This document shows positions 37,326-48,370 of a DNA stretch of 64,000 nucleotides, piece by piece. This DNA comes from Anaeromyces robustus. Its lineage: Eukaryota; Neocallimastigomycota; Neocallimastigomycetes; Neocallimastigales; Neocallimastigaceae. The first letter of the stretch is position 1; each line of letters opens with the position of its first letter. The position numbers and the translations under genes are program-made. The stretch is taken from positions 5,001-69,000 of the forward strand of contig MCFG01000215.1 in the NCBI GenBank assembly GCA_002104895.1, read 5' to 3'. The notes beneath the pieces were generated by a model. That model was not told where the DNA came from and made no database searches. It worked only from the letters and a program-made list of their open reading frames with translations.

Positions 37326-37720
37326 GTGGATCTGCTAACATTTTTTCAGTATTAATGTATTCTCATTTTATTTTGTTATTTTTAATAATGTCTTTATTGA
37401 AGTGGTTTTTAATTTCGATTTGTTTCAACTTGTTAAGTTCACTATTTTTGATTGTTGTTTTGATGGCTAAATTATCTGTTAATAATTTTATTGGTTTATT
37501 TAATTTGAATAATTCAAGTAGTATATTCCTTTTCCATAATATTTTCTTGGTACATTCAGTAGTAGCCATATATTCGGCTTCGGCGGTAGATGTTTCAACC
37601 AAGTTTGTTTCTTAGTTTGCCAACAAATAGGATCTGTAACGGTATCAACAACGACATTATAGAACTTCGTGGCCCAATGGTAACTACTTCTACCTTTATC
37701 ATAGATATCACTGTTTATAA
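37310..37720 (-). pseudogene. Ty1/copia RNase H fragment (fossil)
   Basis: Copia-type RNase H signatures: YHWATKFYNVVVDTVTDPIC, ETSTAEAEYMATTECTKKIL, LLTDNLAIKTTIKN, and the copia end phrase INTEKMLADPLTKN. Its last residues run directly into the Ty3 integrase phrase GPLP, so two different LTR families meet here. It is broken, with about two breaks. Confidence 0.8.
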
Positions 37721-38529
37721 TTATTCATTCACTTAGATACATTTAGGTATCAGTTATTCGTTCACTTAGATAAAAATGAATTTATTTAGATACTAATTAT
37801 GTATTCACTTAATTATAGTAAAAATTAAATAATTGTAAAGAACAGAAGTCCAACAATAATAATTCTGATTAAAATTTAGAAACACCTCAATATTAAAAAA
37901 TAAACAAGAATTATTGGACATAAACAAACAACAGGTTAGTATCAAATAAATATATTTATTTTATTATTATTTCTTTGTTAATAAAAACTCGAATTTTCAA
38001 ATGAGAAAATTCTTGCATATTTATAAATATTATTTTAAAATATTTTAATTATATTTTTCATGAGTTATTATATTCTAAATCTAATTGGTCTATTGACCTT
38101 TTTATAATAAAATAATATTATCATTTAATACACTTTATAATATATTAATATATAATAAAATAATAAAAATAATAAAAATAATAAAATAATAAAATTATAA
38201 TTATTAAATTTTAAATTTTAATTTTTAATTTATAAAATTTTTCATTATTTTTAAATATAAAATATATAATAAATATATTATTAATATTAGAATAATAAAT
38301 AAATAATAAATGAACTCAATTGAAATTATTTAGTCTTGGTTTTAATAGTTAATTTAAAATTTCTATTTTTAGAAATAATAAATAAATTTATTAAATAATA
38401 AAGTTTAGTTAGTTAGATAGTCCGTAAATAATTAATAAAACTTTTAGTTTAATAAAACAAATTTTGTTTCGTTATTTTTCTATTTTAGTGTTTGTATTCT
38501 TTTGTTGTTGTAATCTATTTCTAATAAAT
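37721..38529. repeat. Repeat and LTR-like debris splitting the copia fossil
   Basis: 37,720-37,820 is the reverse complement of a block at about 12,985-13,110 (ATTCACTTAGATAC words). The remainder is very AT-rich, with ATTATTGGACATAAACAAAC near 37,910 and (AAT/AAAT) runs at 38,150-38,320. It looks like material inserted between copia RNase H and reverse transcriptase. Nothing coding is seen. Confidence 0.45.
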
Positions 38530-38712
38530 CTTTTGCAGTTGCATAAGATCCCAGTGGAATTTGAATGCAAGTGCAATAATTTTAAACTATCCAAGCTGAG
38601 AGTAGGAGAGTAAGTTAAGTCGTAATCAATACCTTTTTTCTGGGTAAATTCACGAGCAACCAGACGAGCCTTGTATTCTAACTTATTACCTTGTCCATCC
38701 TTCTTATTATAT
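38530..38712 (-). pseudogene. Ty1/copia reverse-transcriptase fragment (fossil)
   Basis: Reads KKDGQGNKLEYKARLVAREF then TQKKGIDYDLTYSPTLS, the well-known start of copia reverse transcriptase (K-ARLVA-GF-Q, GIDY-ETYSPV). Same strand as the RNase H fragment, so both probably come from one element. Broken and truncated. Confidence 0.85.
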
Positions 38713-38774
38713 ATTTATGTTTTATTATTTTATATATTGATTTATATTTTTTATATTTTATATACTGTAAAGAT

Positions 38775-39350
38775 TTGTATTGACCACTAGGTTATTGTAG
38801 GAAATTAATAATAAATAATAACATTAAATTAGAAATTATTTAGAACACTATTGAATATTCACTTAATTAATTATTAGATTTATTTATTTAATATATATTT
38901 GTTTATTTATTTATGGTTGTTATTTATATATTTTTATTAATTTAATTGTTAATATCGACTCAAAGAGTCAAATAAAATAAAATACATGAATTTATATATT
39001 CAAAAATGAATTTATATATTCAAAAATGAATTTATATATTCAAAAATGAATTTATATATTCAAAAATCTATTCTAAATTATTACATTATTGGGAAAATTT
39101 TTTAAAATAAGAATTATATAATTATTTAATTATTATTTTAATTAAATAAATATAATATTATGAACTAGATAAATTATTATCTAGTTCATAATAATTAAGT
39201 GAATAATAAATTAATATTTATTAAAATTTATTCAATGAATATATATTATTAATTTAAGTAAATTATTATATAATAATTGAGTGAATATATTTATTATTAA
39301 TTTAATAAATAATATTATTCCAAGAGGTAGAGAGTAAGGTTCGAACCAGA
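38775..39350 (-). repeat. Dispersed GACTC..GAGTC repeat, second long copy
   Basis: Reverse complement of 23,397-23,985 over most of its length, from CACTAGGTTATTGTAGG to GGTTCGAACCAGAGAC, including GACTCAAAGAGTC near 38,958. It contains an extra tandem array (38,988-39,066). Confidence 0.75.
38988..39066. repeat. 20-bp tandem repeat, four copies
   Basis: Four perfect copies of AATTTATATATTCAAAAATG inside the dispersed repeat. The related copy at about 23,730-23,750 has only one unit, so the array expanded locally. Confidence 0.85.
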
Positions 39351-39359
39351 GACAAATTT

Positions 39360-39978
39360 TACCAAGATTTGTAGATATATATTACTTATATATATGATTA
39401 TCATTATAATATAATTGATATTATATATATAAAAGTAAATAATAGTAAAAATTTAAAGAAAAATGTAAATTAATTTAAAATTTATAATTTGGATATAAAT
39501 AAATTATTTTTTTTTTATGATAGACAAAAATTTTTTATATCTTAATAAAAATTATCGAAAATAAAAAGTAAAATAATAATAATAAAAAAAAAAAAAGAAT
39601 ATTTTTATTTTTATATTATAAATAAAAAGTTGAAAAAAAAAAGAGAGAAAAAAAAATAAAATATATTATTGATAGTATAACTGTTTTAATATAGTAATTA
39701 AAAAAGGAACAAAATTATTTTTATATTTTATATAAATATTTATAAAAAATTTATATTATATATTAATAATATATCTTTATTTTTTGTATTAATTTTAATA
39801 ATATATATAAATTTGTACAATATCGATTTTTTTAGTTTTTATTATTTTAATTAATCCTCCTAACTTAATTAGATATAGTATATATTAGATAAAATATATA
39901 TATTTAATAATAATATAATAATATAGGATTTTTTAATATTTTCTTAATAAATTTATTAAATATTCTATATTGTGTTTA

Positions 39979-40011
<33 letters not shown>

Positions 40012-40170
40012 TATTTTATTTTTATATTAATAATTTATTACTATTAAAATTTAAAATAATGAAAAAAAATTTATTTTGGCAAAAAAATTTATTGCTTTAT
40101 ATTTATTTATTATTTAATATAAATTTATAAATGGATTTTATTTTTAATAATAATTTTCAAATATTGTTTT
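39360..40170. other. AT-rich sequence without recognisable genes
   Basis: A/T homopolymers (a T run at about 39,981-40,008) and ATAT tracts only. No coding or structural feature can be supported. Confidence 0.6.
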
Positions 40171-40601
40171 TTGAGTTTGAAGTTGTCGACCAGTTTCTAT
40201 CCTGGTTGTTAAGGCGTTTCCTTAGCATACATAAGGCTTCTGGATCGACACCGCATCTACCCCAAGCAAAGTGGTTTTCTCCTTCACGGGTTTTACACTG
40301 TAGCAAGGTAGTGCACAGGTATAGTATTTGAGGCGTAGCTACTCACGCCTCATTAAATAATATAAGTATATGAGTAGATCTTTAAGTCTAATAATGTGGG
40401 GTGCGGCTCTAAATTATTGGGCGGTTTCCTTGGTGACTACTATTCATATGTGGGGCTTGTAGACTGGACCCGTTATTAAGTTAGCGTTAGGGTTTAAGTA
40501 CAAATGTAAAATATATGAATATACCAAGGGCGTCGACGCCGAAAAGGTAAGGCAGGGAATTTAATTCCGATACATTCATGTGAAAAATCACATGATAAGT
40601 C

Positions 40602-40643
<42 letters not shown>

Positions 40644-40653
40644 GTTTGAAGTT
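40171..40653 (+). mobile_element. Poly(A)-tailed retroposon with 14-bp target-site duplication
   Basis: A 420-base, comparatively GC-rich body (40,185-40,604) is followed by ~35 A residues. It is flanked by the direct repeat TTGAGTTTGAAGTT at 40,171-40,184 and 40,640-40,653. This is the signature of LINE-machinery insertion. No long protein frame and no tRNA-type A/B boxes are evident, so it is either the 5'-truncated 3' end of a LINE or a SINE. The perfect duplication and unbroken tail indicate a young insertion. Short open frames across the body are not genes. Confidence 0.85.
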
Positions 40654-41356
40654 TGTTAAAAATAAGCTTCTTTTTAACAAAGCATATAATGATATATCAT
40701 CTATATTGAATTCTATTTTTATTATTATATAGTCAAAAATAAAATAATGTAATAAAAATAATAAAAATACAAATAATAAAAATACAAATAATAAAAATAC
40801 AAATAATAAAAATACAAATAATAATAAAAGCAAAAATTCGTCTATCTTGATACTTTTTTTATATAAATTTTTTTATTTATTTGTTTATTTATTATTTTTA
40901 TAATATTTATTTATTATTTTTATAATATTTATTTATTATTTATTTATTATTTATTTATTATTTTTATTTTTATAATATTTTATTTTTTTTTCTAAAATTT
41001 TTTTTTTTTTTGATTTTTATTATTTTTATATTATATTTACAAATTATTCTACAAATAATTTACACTTTCTTTTTTTTAGATTTTGTTTTCTTTTTTTTTT
41101 TTTTCTTTTATTTTGTTTTATTACCTTTTTTTATATACTTATTAATATAAATAAATATATATTATTATTATATTATTATATTTACTATATTTATTAATAT
41201 AAATAAATATATTATTATATTATTATATTATTATTATATTATATTATTATATCATTATATTATTATATTTATTTATATAAATAAAATATATTTTCATTCT
41301 TTCTTTTTCTTTTTTCTTTTAATAATTTAATAAAAAAAAGAAAAAAGAAAAAATTA
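40654..41356. other. AT-rich intergenic sequence with short tandem repeats
   Basis: AATAATAAAAATAC-type tandem repeats at about 40,755-40,830, TTTATTATTTTTATAATA repeats at 40,895-40,980 and ATTATATTATT runs at 41,160-41,270. The right end should hold the 3' UTR of the minus-strand CotH gene. Confidence 0.6.
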
Positions 41357-43347
41357 TTAATTAAAATTAGCTGTAACAATACAACCTTTCTTTATTGGAT
41401 AAATACCAATTGTATTTGGATTATGTGAAATACATTTACAATTTTTTACAACCCAAGATTTCAATTTACATCCTTCATTTGGTTTAGCTGTAATGTAAAG
41501 AATATTTTCTTTAAAATATTCTCCAGTATATGATTTATTAAATTCATTCATTTCATTAACAATAAAACTACCTTTACTAAAATCATTTGCGGTAATGGTT
41601 ACATCAAGAGCAGATTCAAATCCAAAATCTTTTTGAATCATTTCCATAAATAGACCATATCTTTCTTTCATATAATTTCTAAAATTATTAACTTTTTCTT
41701 TAAATTTACCTATTGGATCATCTAAATCACCTATAGGACCATTACGTAAGATATGTTCTTCTATCATAGGAAGTAATAAATTTTCTTTTTCATCAATTAA
41801 ATTTTGTACTCTATTAATTTCAAAATGAACATTTTTCATATCACATAAAGCATTAATAAATCTATTTTTGAATTCTTTATTATTAAGAAGTGATCTTGTA
41901 ATTTTTGCATTGGTACTTCCCATAATTTTTCTATTAGTTGTTTTAGGATTAACGATATCTTTAAGAACATCTCTTGTAAAATCGAGAGCTTCATTATACA
42001 TACCAGTAGAATATTCAGTATCATACATCATCATACGCCATTTTCCATCTGCTTTAGGAACGGATGAATCTGGTTCTCTAACACGCCACATAGCCCAATT
42101 ACCATCTTGATAATAATAACCATCAATTACATCAGTATAAACATAAAAAGCAGCATACCAAGCATAACCTATGACATCCCATTGATTTGAAACTTTATCA
42201 TAATTGGATTGAATGGATAAATCATTATTTAAAATAAAATTAGTAATATTTTTATAATATTGCATATCTTCTTCTTCACCAGATTCAATTGTAGTAGGGA
42301 ATCCTGATTTAACAACAATGACATTATTATTATCAATATCATAATTATTAGCAATATAATTATCATTATATTCTTCATAAACATCATAAATTCCCCAATA
42401 TTCACCATCAACGAAAGCAATAGCAAAATCAGTTTGTTGGGTTTCAAAATAATCATTTTTAATTAATTCTTGAAGAACAATATCTCTCATTTTTGCATAT
42501 TCAGAATCATTACCAGCATTTCTAAGTGAAAAACTTTTATATTTATTAACAGGACCTTTTCCATCAGAACGAAGATTTCCTGGAATGATTTCATATTTAA
42601 TATTTTTTTTACCTCCATATTCTTCACGAGCAACAAAACGAAAACTTTTTTGATAATAAGTTCTAGAAGCTCTACCTTTTAATCTAATACCTACATCTTG
42701 TGAAAAGGTTACTTCAGTTTTATTACTTGGGAAATATTCAATAGTAGCTGGTTTTTCATATTTTCTTCCTTTTCTATTAAAGTTTTCTGTAGTAGAATAA
42801 TAAGGAGTATTTACACGAGAAGGATCAACCTTAATCCAATCATCATAATCTTTTCCTAAAACATAAATACCATTTTCATAATCAAAAAGATTATCTGGAT
42901 CAGTAATAATATTAAAAACCGGGAAATTATGATAAAGTTTATTTTATCTAAACCAACAAAGTAAGATTTACTAACAACATTAGTTAATTCATCATTTGAA
43001 AGTTTGGCAACAGCACGAATAACATTACCTTTATTTACTTTAATTGAAGGAATAAAATGCTTTCCTGAAACATTAAAATTACAAAGAACATTTTCTTCCA
43101 AACTTTTATTTTTAAGAAGTAAAGGTTTTTCATAAATAGTAGAATTTTCAGTTGGTATAGTACCATCTAAAGTATAATAAATAATAGCATTAGGATCTTT
43201 AGTTTTAATTTCAAGTTCAATACTATCATTATTATAAAAACCACTATTTAAACTAAATTGTGGTAAATTAGTATCTTCTTCATCTGTTTTTTTAGAAGAT
43301 ACTAAAGTTAAACTTAATAAGATAAAAAGATAATTAATAATTCTCAT
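41357..43347 (-). CDS. Secreted CotH-family protein, one apparent 1-base indel
   Basis: CotH proteins have a protein-kinase-like fold; bacterial CotH phosphorylates spore coat proteins, and anaerobic fungi have expanded the family. The signal peptide is MRIINYLFILLSLTLVSS. Residues ~30-140 resemble a chitobiase-type Ig-like domain (IIYYTLDGTIPTENSTIYEK). The CotH domain follows with IRLKGRASRTYYQKSFRFVA, SFSLRNAGNDSEYAKMRD and KWRMMMYDTEYSTG. The end (VKNCKC, IKKGCIVTANF) is a small repeat-like beta domain. The frame changes once near 42,942-42,950, within a T/A run. The span of 1,991 bases is one short of 664 codons, so a single missing base explains everything and an assembly error is plausible. 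It lacks introns, unlike most neighbours, and the architecture is bacterial-like, hinting at transfer from gut bacteria. No dockerin is seen. Confidence 0.85.
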
Positions 43348-46300
43348 TTTAATATTTATTATCTTTTCTTTTTTTTTTTTAATTTTTTTATTTATTATTT
43401 ATTATTTATTATTTATTATTAACTATAATTTAAAATAACTATTATATTATAACATTTATTTGTTATATTATTTTATTCTATTTATATTTTATAAAATATT
43501 TGTTATTTTACTTTATTTTATTTTTTTTTTTTATAAAATTTCAAATTTTATAAATTTTATAAAATTATTTCTTTCTTTGATAATATAAAAAACCTTTCTT
43601 TTTATTTATAAATAAAAATAAAAAATTTTTTAAAGATGAATTAATTCTATTTAATAAAAAAAAAATTCGGTTTATTTTCAATTTATTCTTTTTTTTTTTA
43701 TTTATTTATTTTTTTTTTTATTAAATGAAATATATTATAAAAAATTTATTTGTTATTTTTTAATTTAATTATTTTATATTAAAAATATTTTATTTTACAT
43801 TTTATAAATTAAAAATAAATGAAAAAGTACAAATGTTTAACAAGAAATGAAATGGGTAACAAAATTCAAAAAAATTTTAATTTTAAAAAGATAAAAAAAT
43901 TATTTTGTTTGTTATTTGTTTATTTGTTTGCTATGTTGAACAAGTTAATTATTATTAATTATTATTAATTATTATTAATTATTATCAATTATTATTAATT
44001 ATTATCAATTATTATTAATGTAGAATTAATTTTAAAAGTAAAAAAAAAATACCTAGAATGAACAATAAATATTTTATTTTTTTAAAAGTAATATTTTTGA
44101 AATATCAAATTTTATAATTAAAACTAATTTTATTTATTTTTACTATATTTTTTATGTATGTTAGATTGTTTATTTTAAAACACATAAAATTATCAGTTTT
44201 TTATTAATTAATTAATTAATTAATTATATATTTTATATCAAAACATATTTGTTAAATAATAAAACTAATATATTAACAATACATTATTATATATATATAC
44301 TATATATTATATATACAAAAAATATATATATAATATATACAATGAAATATAAATGATAATATTTAAATAATAATAATAAAAAATATATACAATATAGTAT
44401 ATATTATTAGTTATTATATATTATTTATTTTTGATTAATTAATTATCTATTTATTTATTATTATCATTATTTATATAATAATATTAATAATAATAATATT
44501 ATTTTTATCAAAACAAACAAAAACAAAACAGAACAGAACAAAACAAAACAAAAAAAAAAGAATTAAAAACAATACTATTGTATGATCAAATTTTATAATA
44601 ATTAAAGTTTAATATTTCTTATTAATATTAATCTTTTTTTGGTAAGATTTCTTGGTATTTATACAAAAAGCTTATAACTAAATCAATAAATTGGGTTATA
44701 TGTTTTTAATCCACCTCAATTATAATAAAAAATATTATATTAATTTTTAATAACATAATACTTTTCATTACGTATTATAATTTTACAATAATTTCTTAAT
44801 AAAGATATATTAAAATATTATAATAATAAAGATTAGTATAAGAATATAAAAAATACATATGAAGAGTGTCAAGTAATATTAAATTTTATATCTAACAAAT
44901 ATACATTTATATATTTTAATCAATAAAATTATGATCTTAATAATTTCTTTTATCATTACATTTTTTTAACAAAAAAAATATTATACATAAAACATAAAAA
45001 AATAATATTGTAATGTATTATAGTATACTCTATTGAAAAATATATATATATTAATAGATATAATAAATTATATAAAAAATAACAATGATAAGTAAATATC
45101 AAAATTTCTAAATTCATCATAATTATTAATAAGTTAATGCACTGTAATTTCTATTGTTCTTAGAATACAAATTCCATCAATAAAAAAAACCAATTATATA
45201 ACATCATTTAATATTGGCAAAAGATAAAAAAAAAAAAACAATATTTTCTTAACAATATTGTATATAATAATAATGTTATAAGATAGTCTTCGTAACTATA
45301 ATCTGTTAATCTTGACTTCACTAAGTAATATAAAAAAAAAACACTACTTGTATTGTCAAATACCAAGGAATAAATATATTATACAATGATTATTTGAAAG
45401 TGATAAAAAGATATTTTAATTATTTTAATTGTTTATGATACAGATACATATTTCATATTTAAATTTATTTTTCTTTTATTTTAACATTCATTTTAATTTT
45501 AATATATATATTATAATATTTAAAAATTTTTTTAATATATATTTAATTTAATATATATTAAATTTAATAAAAAATTAAAACATAAACGTTTTTTTTTTTT
45601 TTTTTAATAGTTAATTATTGTTATAATAGTTATTAATAAAGTATATGTTATTTTTTTTTTTTTTGGTATGAAAAATCATAAATATATGAAAAATTTTATT
45701 TCCATTTATATGCATTTATTTATTTATTTATTTATATAATAATAATAATAATATAACAAGACAACATTTAAATAATTTTTTAGATAATTATGAATATATA
45801 TTTAAAAATTATTTCAAAATTGTATTTTATATATAAAATGTTAACAAAACAAACAAAAACAAAATGAAAGAAAAATTTGGTTCGTTATAAAAGTTTTATA
45901 GCAATTATGATTCAAACTTCTTAGTGATTATTTTATTAAGTTTTATGTATCATTTTTTAAAAAGATAAACAATGATATGCTACTTTAATTTCATATTTTT
46001 TTTTATAAATAATAATGAAATTTTTTTTAAATATAAAATAATACCAGTTCATATATTAAATATAAAGTATTAGATAATATATTTTTTATAATTAAAAATA
46101 ATATAATGATTATCAATAAAAAAAAACATTTACAAAATTAATTTTTATTAATAAATATAAAAAAAATAAATAAAATATTTGATCTTTTTTAAACAAAATA
46201 TTATTGGTTATAACATTAATTATGAAAATAGTTTATTTTTTATAAATACCTGTAAAATAATAATAAAGTAATAATTAATACTTTATAATTAATAGTTAAT

Positions 46301-46744
46301 TGTTAAAAAATTAAATGTACAATTATAAATTTCATAATTATATAATAAATATTTTTTTTATTAAGTATATAATATTGTGTGTAAAGTGGATTTATACATT
46401 TTGGTTTATAAAAAATTTTATGTGAATGAAGTAATATAAAATAAAATTATTTACTTCAATATTAATACTTCTTTAAGAACTATAATTTAAAAAGAAATAA
46501 TTATTAAAATATTAAAAGGTATTAATAATTATATAACCATTGATAAAATTAAAATACTAATAAATTTATAGATATATAAATATTAATTATAAATTATAAT
46601 ATTTTTACTGAACTTGATTCTATTTTAAATATAGTAATTTTAACTATGAATTATAATGAATATATAATGATAAAACTCTATTTTAATATATGATATCTTT
46701 CATAATAATTTCAATTTATAATTTATATGATGATATTGTAGCTT
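43348..46744. other. AT-rich intergenic sequence
   Basis: Mostly A/T with homopolymers, ATTATTAATT tandem runs at about 43,950-44,020 and TTAA runs near 44,205. I see no coding frame with gene-like composition, no splice-site pattern of the kind found in the real genes, and no tRNA. The left end is the promoter region of the minus-strand CotH gene. Confidence 0.5.
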
Positions 46745-46895
46745 ATCTAGTTCTTAGACTTATAATAGTTTAATTAAAATAATAATTAAAGTATTTAAAT
46801 ATTTTTTATTTTAAATAATTTGTCCAACCTTGTAATATGTTTATGTAATAATTTAGGAACAGATTTTTGGATAAATAAATTCATGTATTATATGA
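46745..46895 (+). repeat. Partial copy of the dispersed GACTC repeat
   Basis: Matches the repeat copy around 23,620-23,755: CTTATCTAGTTCTTAGACTT, then TTAAATAATTTGTCCAACC, and AAATTCATGTATTA. It stops where a small inverted-repeat element begins. Confidence 0.6.
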
Positions 46896-47019
46896 CACTG
46901 TTATTTTTGTGTATTATAATTATATATATTTTCAAGAAAAAAGAATATAAAAATATCAATTATAAATTAAAATTTTATTTTTTTCACTATTAAGAATTTA
47001 AATACACAAAAATCAGTGT
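46895..47019. mobile_element. Small MITE-like inverted-repeat element
   Basis: Arms ACACTGTTATTTTTGTGTAT (46,895-46,914) and the complement of ACACTGATTTTTGTGTAT (47,001-47,019) surround about 85 bases of AT-rich sequence. It interrupts the dispersed repeat on its left. No coding capacity. The sequence to the right (47,020-47,150) is a less AT-rich patch containing CAAAATTTCATCCAATTAGG, perhaps part of another repeat. Confidence 0.5.
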
Positions 47020-48370
47020 AATATTCACCAAAGTATGAGAATTTTCGATATGTTTCTCTCTGAAAAATTAAACTCATTGAGAAACTCTGCTCGGGATCTA
47101 CAACCTATCAAAATTTCATCCAATTAGGATTACTATTTAAAGAGATATTACACAAAAAAAAAAAAAAAGAAAAAAAAAAAAAAATTTCCCATATATAAAA
47201 ATTTGGATAAATTATTTTAAATGGTTCCCTAAATAATAAATTAATCTTATTAATGAGAAGAGAAGATATTCTTTTTTAATATATCAGTGTTACATTAAAT
47301 TAAAGGAAAAATTATTATTAATTTTTACAAAATATATTAAATATGAAAAACAAAATAAAAAAAAAAAAAAAAATTATAATAATAATAATTAAAACCATTT
47401 ATGAATTAGTTTATTAAAACAATCTATCTATGGATACAAAAAAATTATATTTATATATATAAAATTTAGTAGTAATAATATATTTAATATATTAATTACA
47501 AAATCAAAATAAATTTATATTATTAAATAAAAATTTTATAAATTGATTTATTAATTAAACAAAATTACTTCTACCATTAATTTTTTTAGTTATCTATTTT
47601 GAATTAAAATATACAATCAATAAATAAGTAAAAGATTTCAAAAAAAACAAAAAAAATCATCTAATTCAACAAAAGAAAATACAAACAAGCAAACATACAA
47701 TTGATAATTTATTATATCTAATTATTGGTACAAGATCATCTGATATATAATTTGCTATTAATTAAGACATCCAAGGAAACAAAACCTGAGCCAGATATTA
47801 GAAAATTAAGAAAATGAATTGATAAATAATCCCAAATACGATATAAATTTTTATTATAAAAAATATTGAAATTAAAATTTATGTTTGTTTTATGATTTTA
47901 CTGACAATAAAGAAACCAAAAGATCCACTATAAAATATTTAGTAAAAAGTTAGAAATGGAATTACTAGTTAGTATTCTAAGCTTCAAAAATGTATATCAT
48001 TATCTAATGTCGAAAGCACAATATTATGGATGGAATTGCTGATCGTGTAAAAAAAATATTTATGAAATAGAAATAAATTATTTGATTTTAATTGACTTTA
48101 TTAAAGTAAAATATTTAACTACAAATTCTAGTTGAATATTTCAAATACTCTTTTATTTTTTTTTTTTATTGACGTTATATATTTTTCATCTATTTAAAAC
48201 AAGTGAAATAAGTAGATTGTTTTTTAATTTTTTTTTTTATTAAATATTTCTTTTCATTTTCAATCGTATTATATATTATTCCTTTCTTTTATTTTTTAAT
48301 TTTTATTTTTTATTAGAAAGTACACAATTGAAATAATAACGATCATTTATGTTTTTAGTTCTATATTTAA
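47020..48370. other. Intergenic sequence before the LRR gene 3' end
   Basis: After the repeat-like patch to about 47,150 the sequence is AT-rich. A stretch at about 47,690-48,130 is slightly less so, but no frame is convincing. The right end should contain the LRR gene 3' UTR. Confidence 0.45.

Noticed and set aside
38988-39066. Possible CRISPR-like array
   Set aside because: Units are directly tandem with no spacers, in a eukaryotic repeat.
40131-40331. 66-residue plus-strand frame
   Set aside because: It starts outside the retroposon and runs into its body across the target-site duplication, so it cannot be an old gene.
41836-42456. Frames on both strands inside the CotH gene
   Set aside because: Shadows of the main CotH frame.
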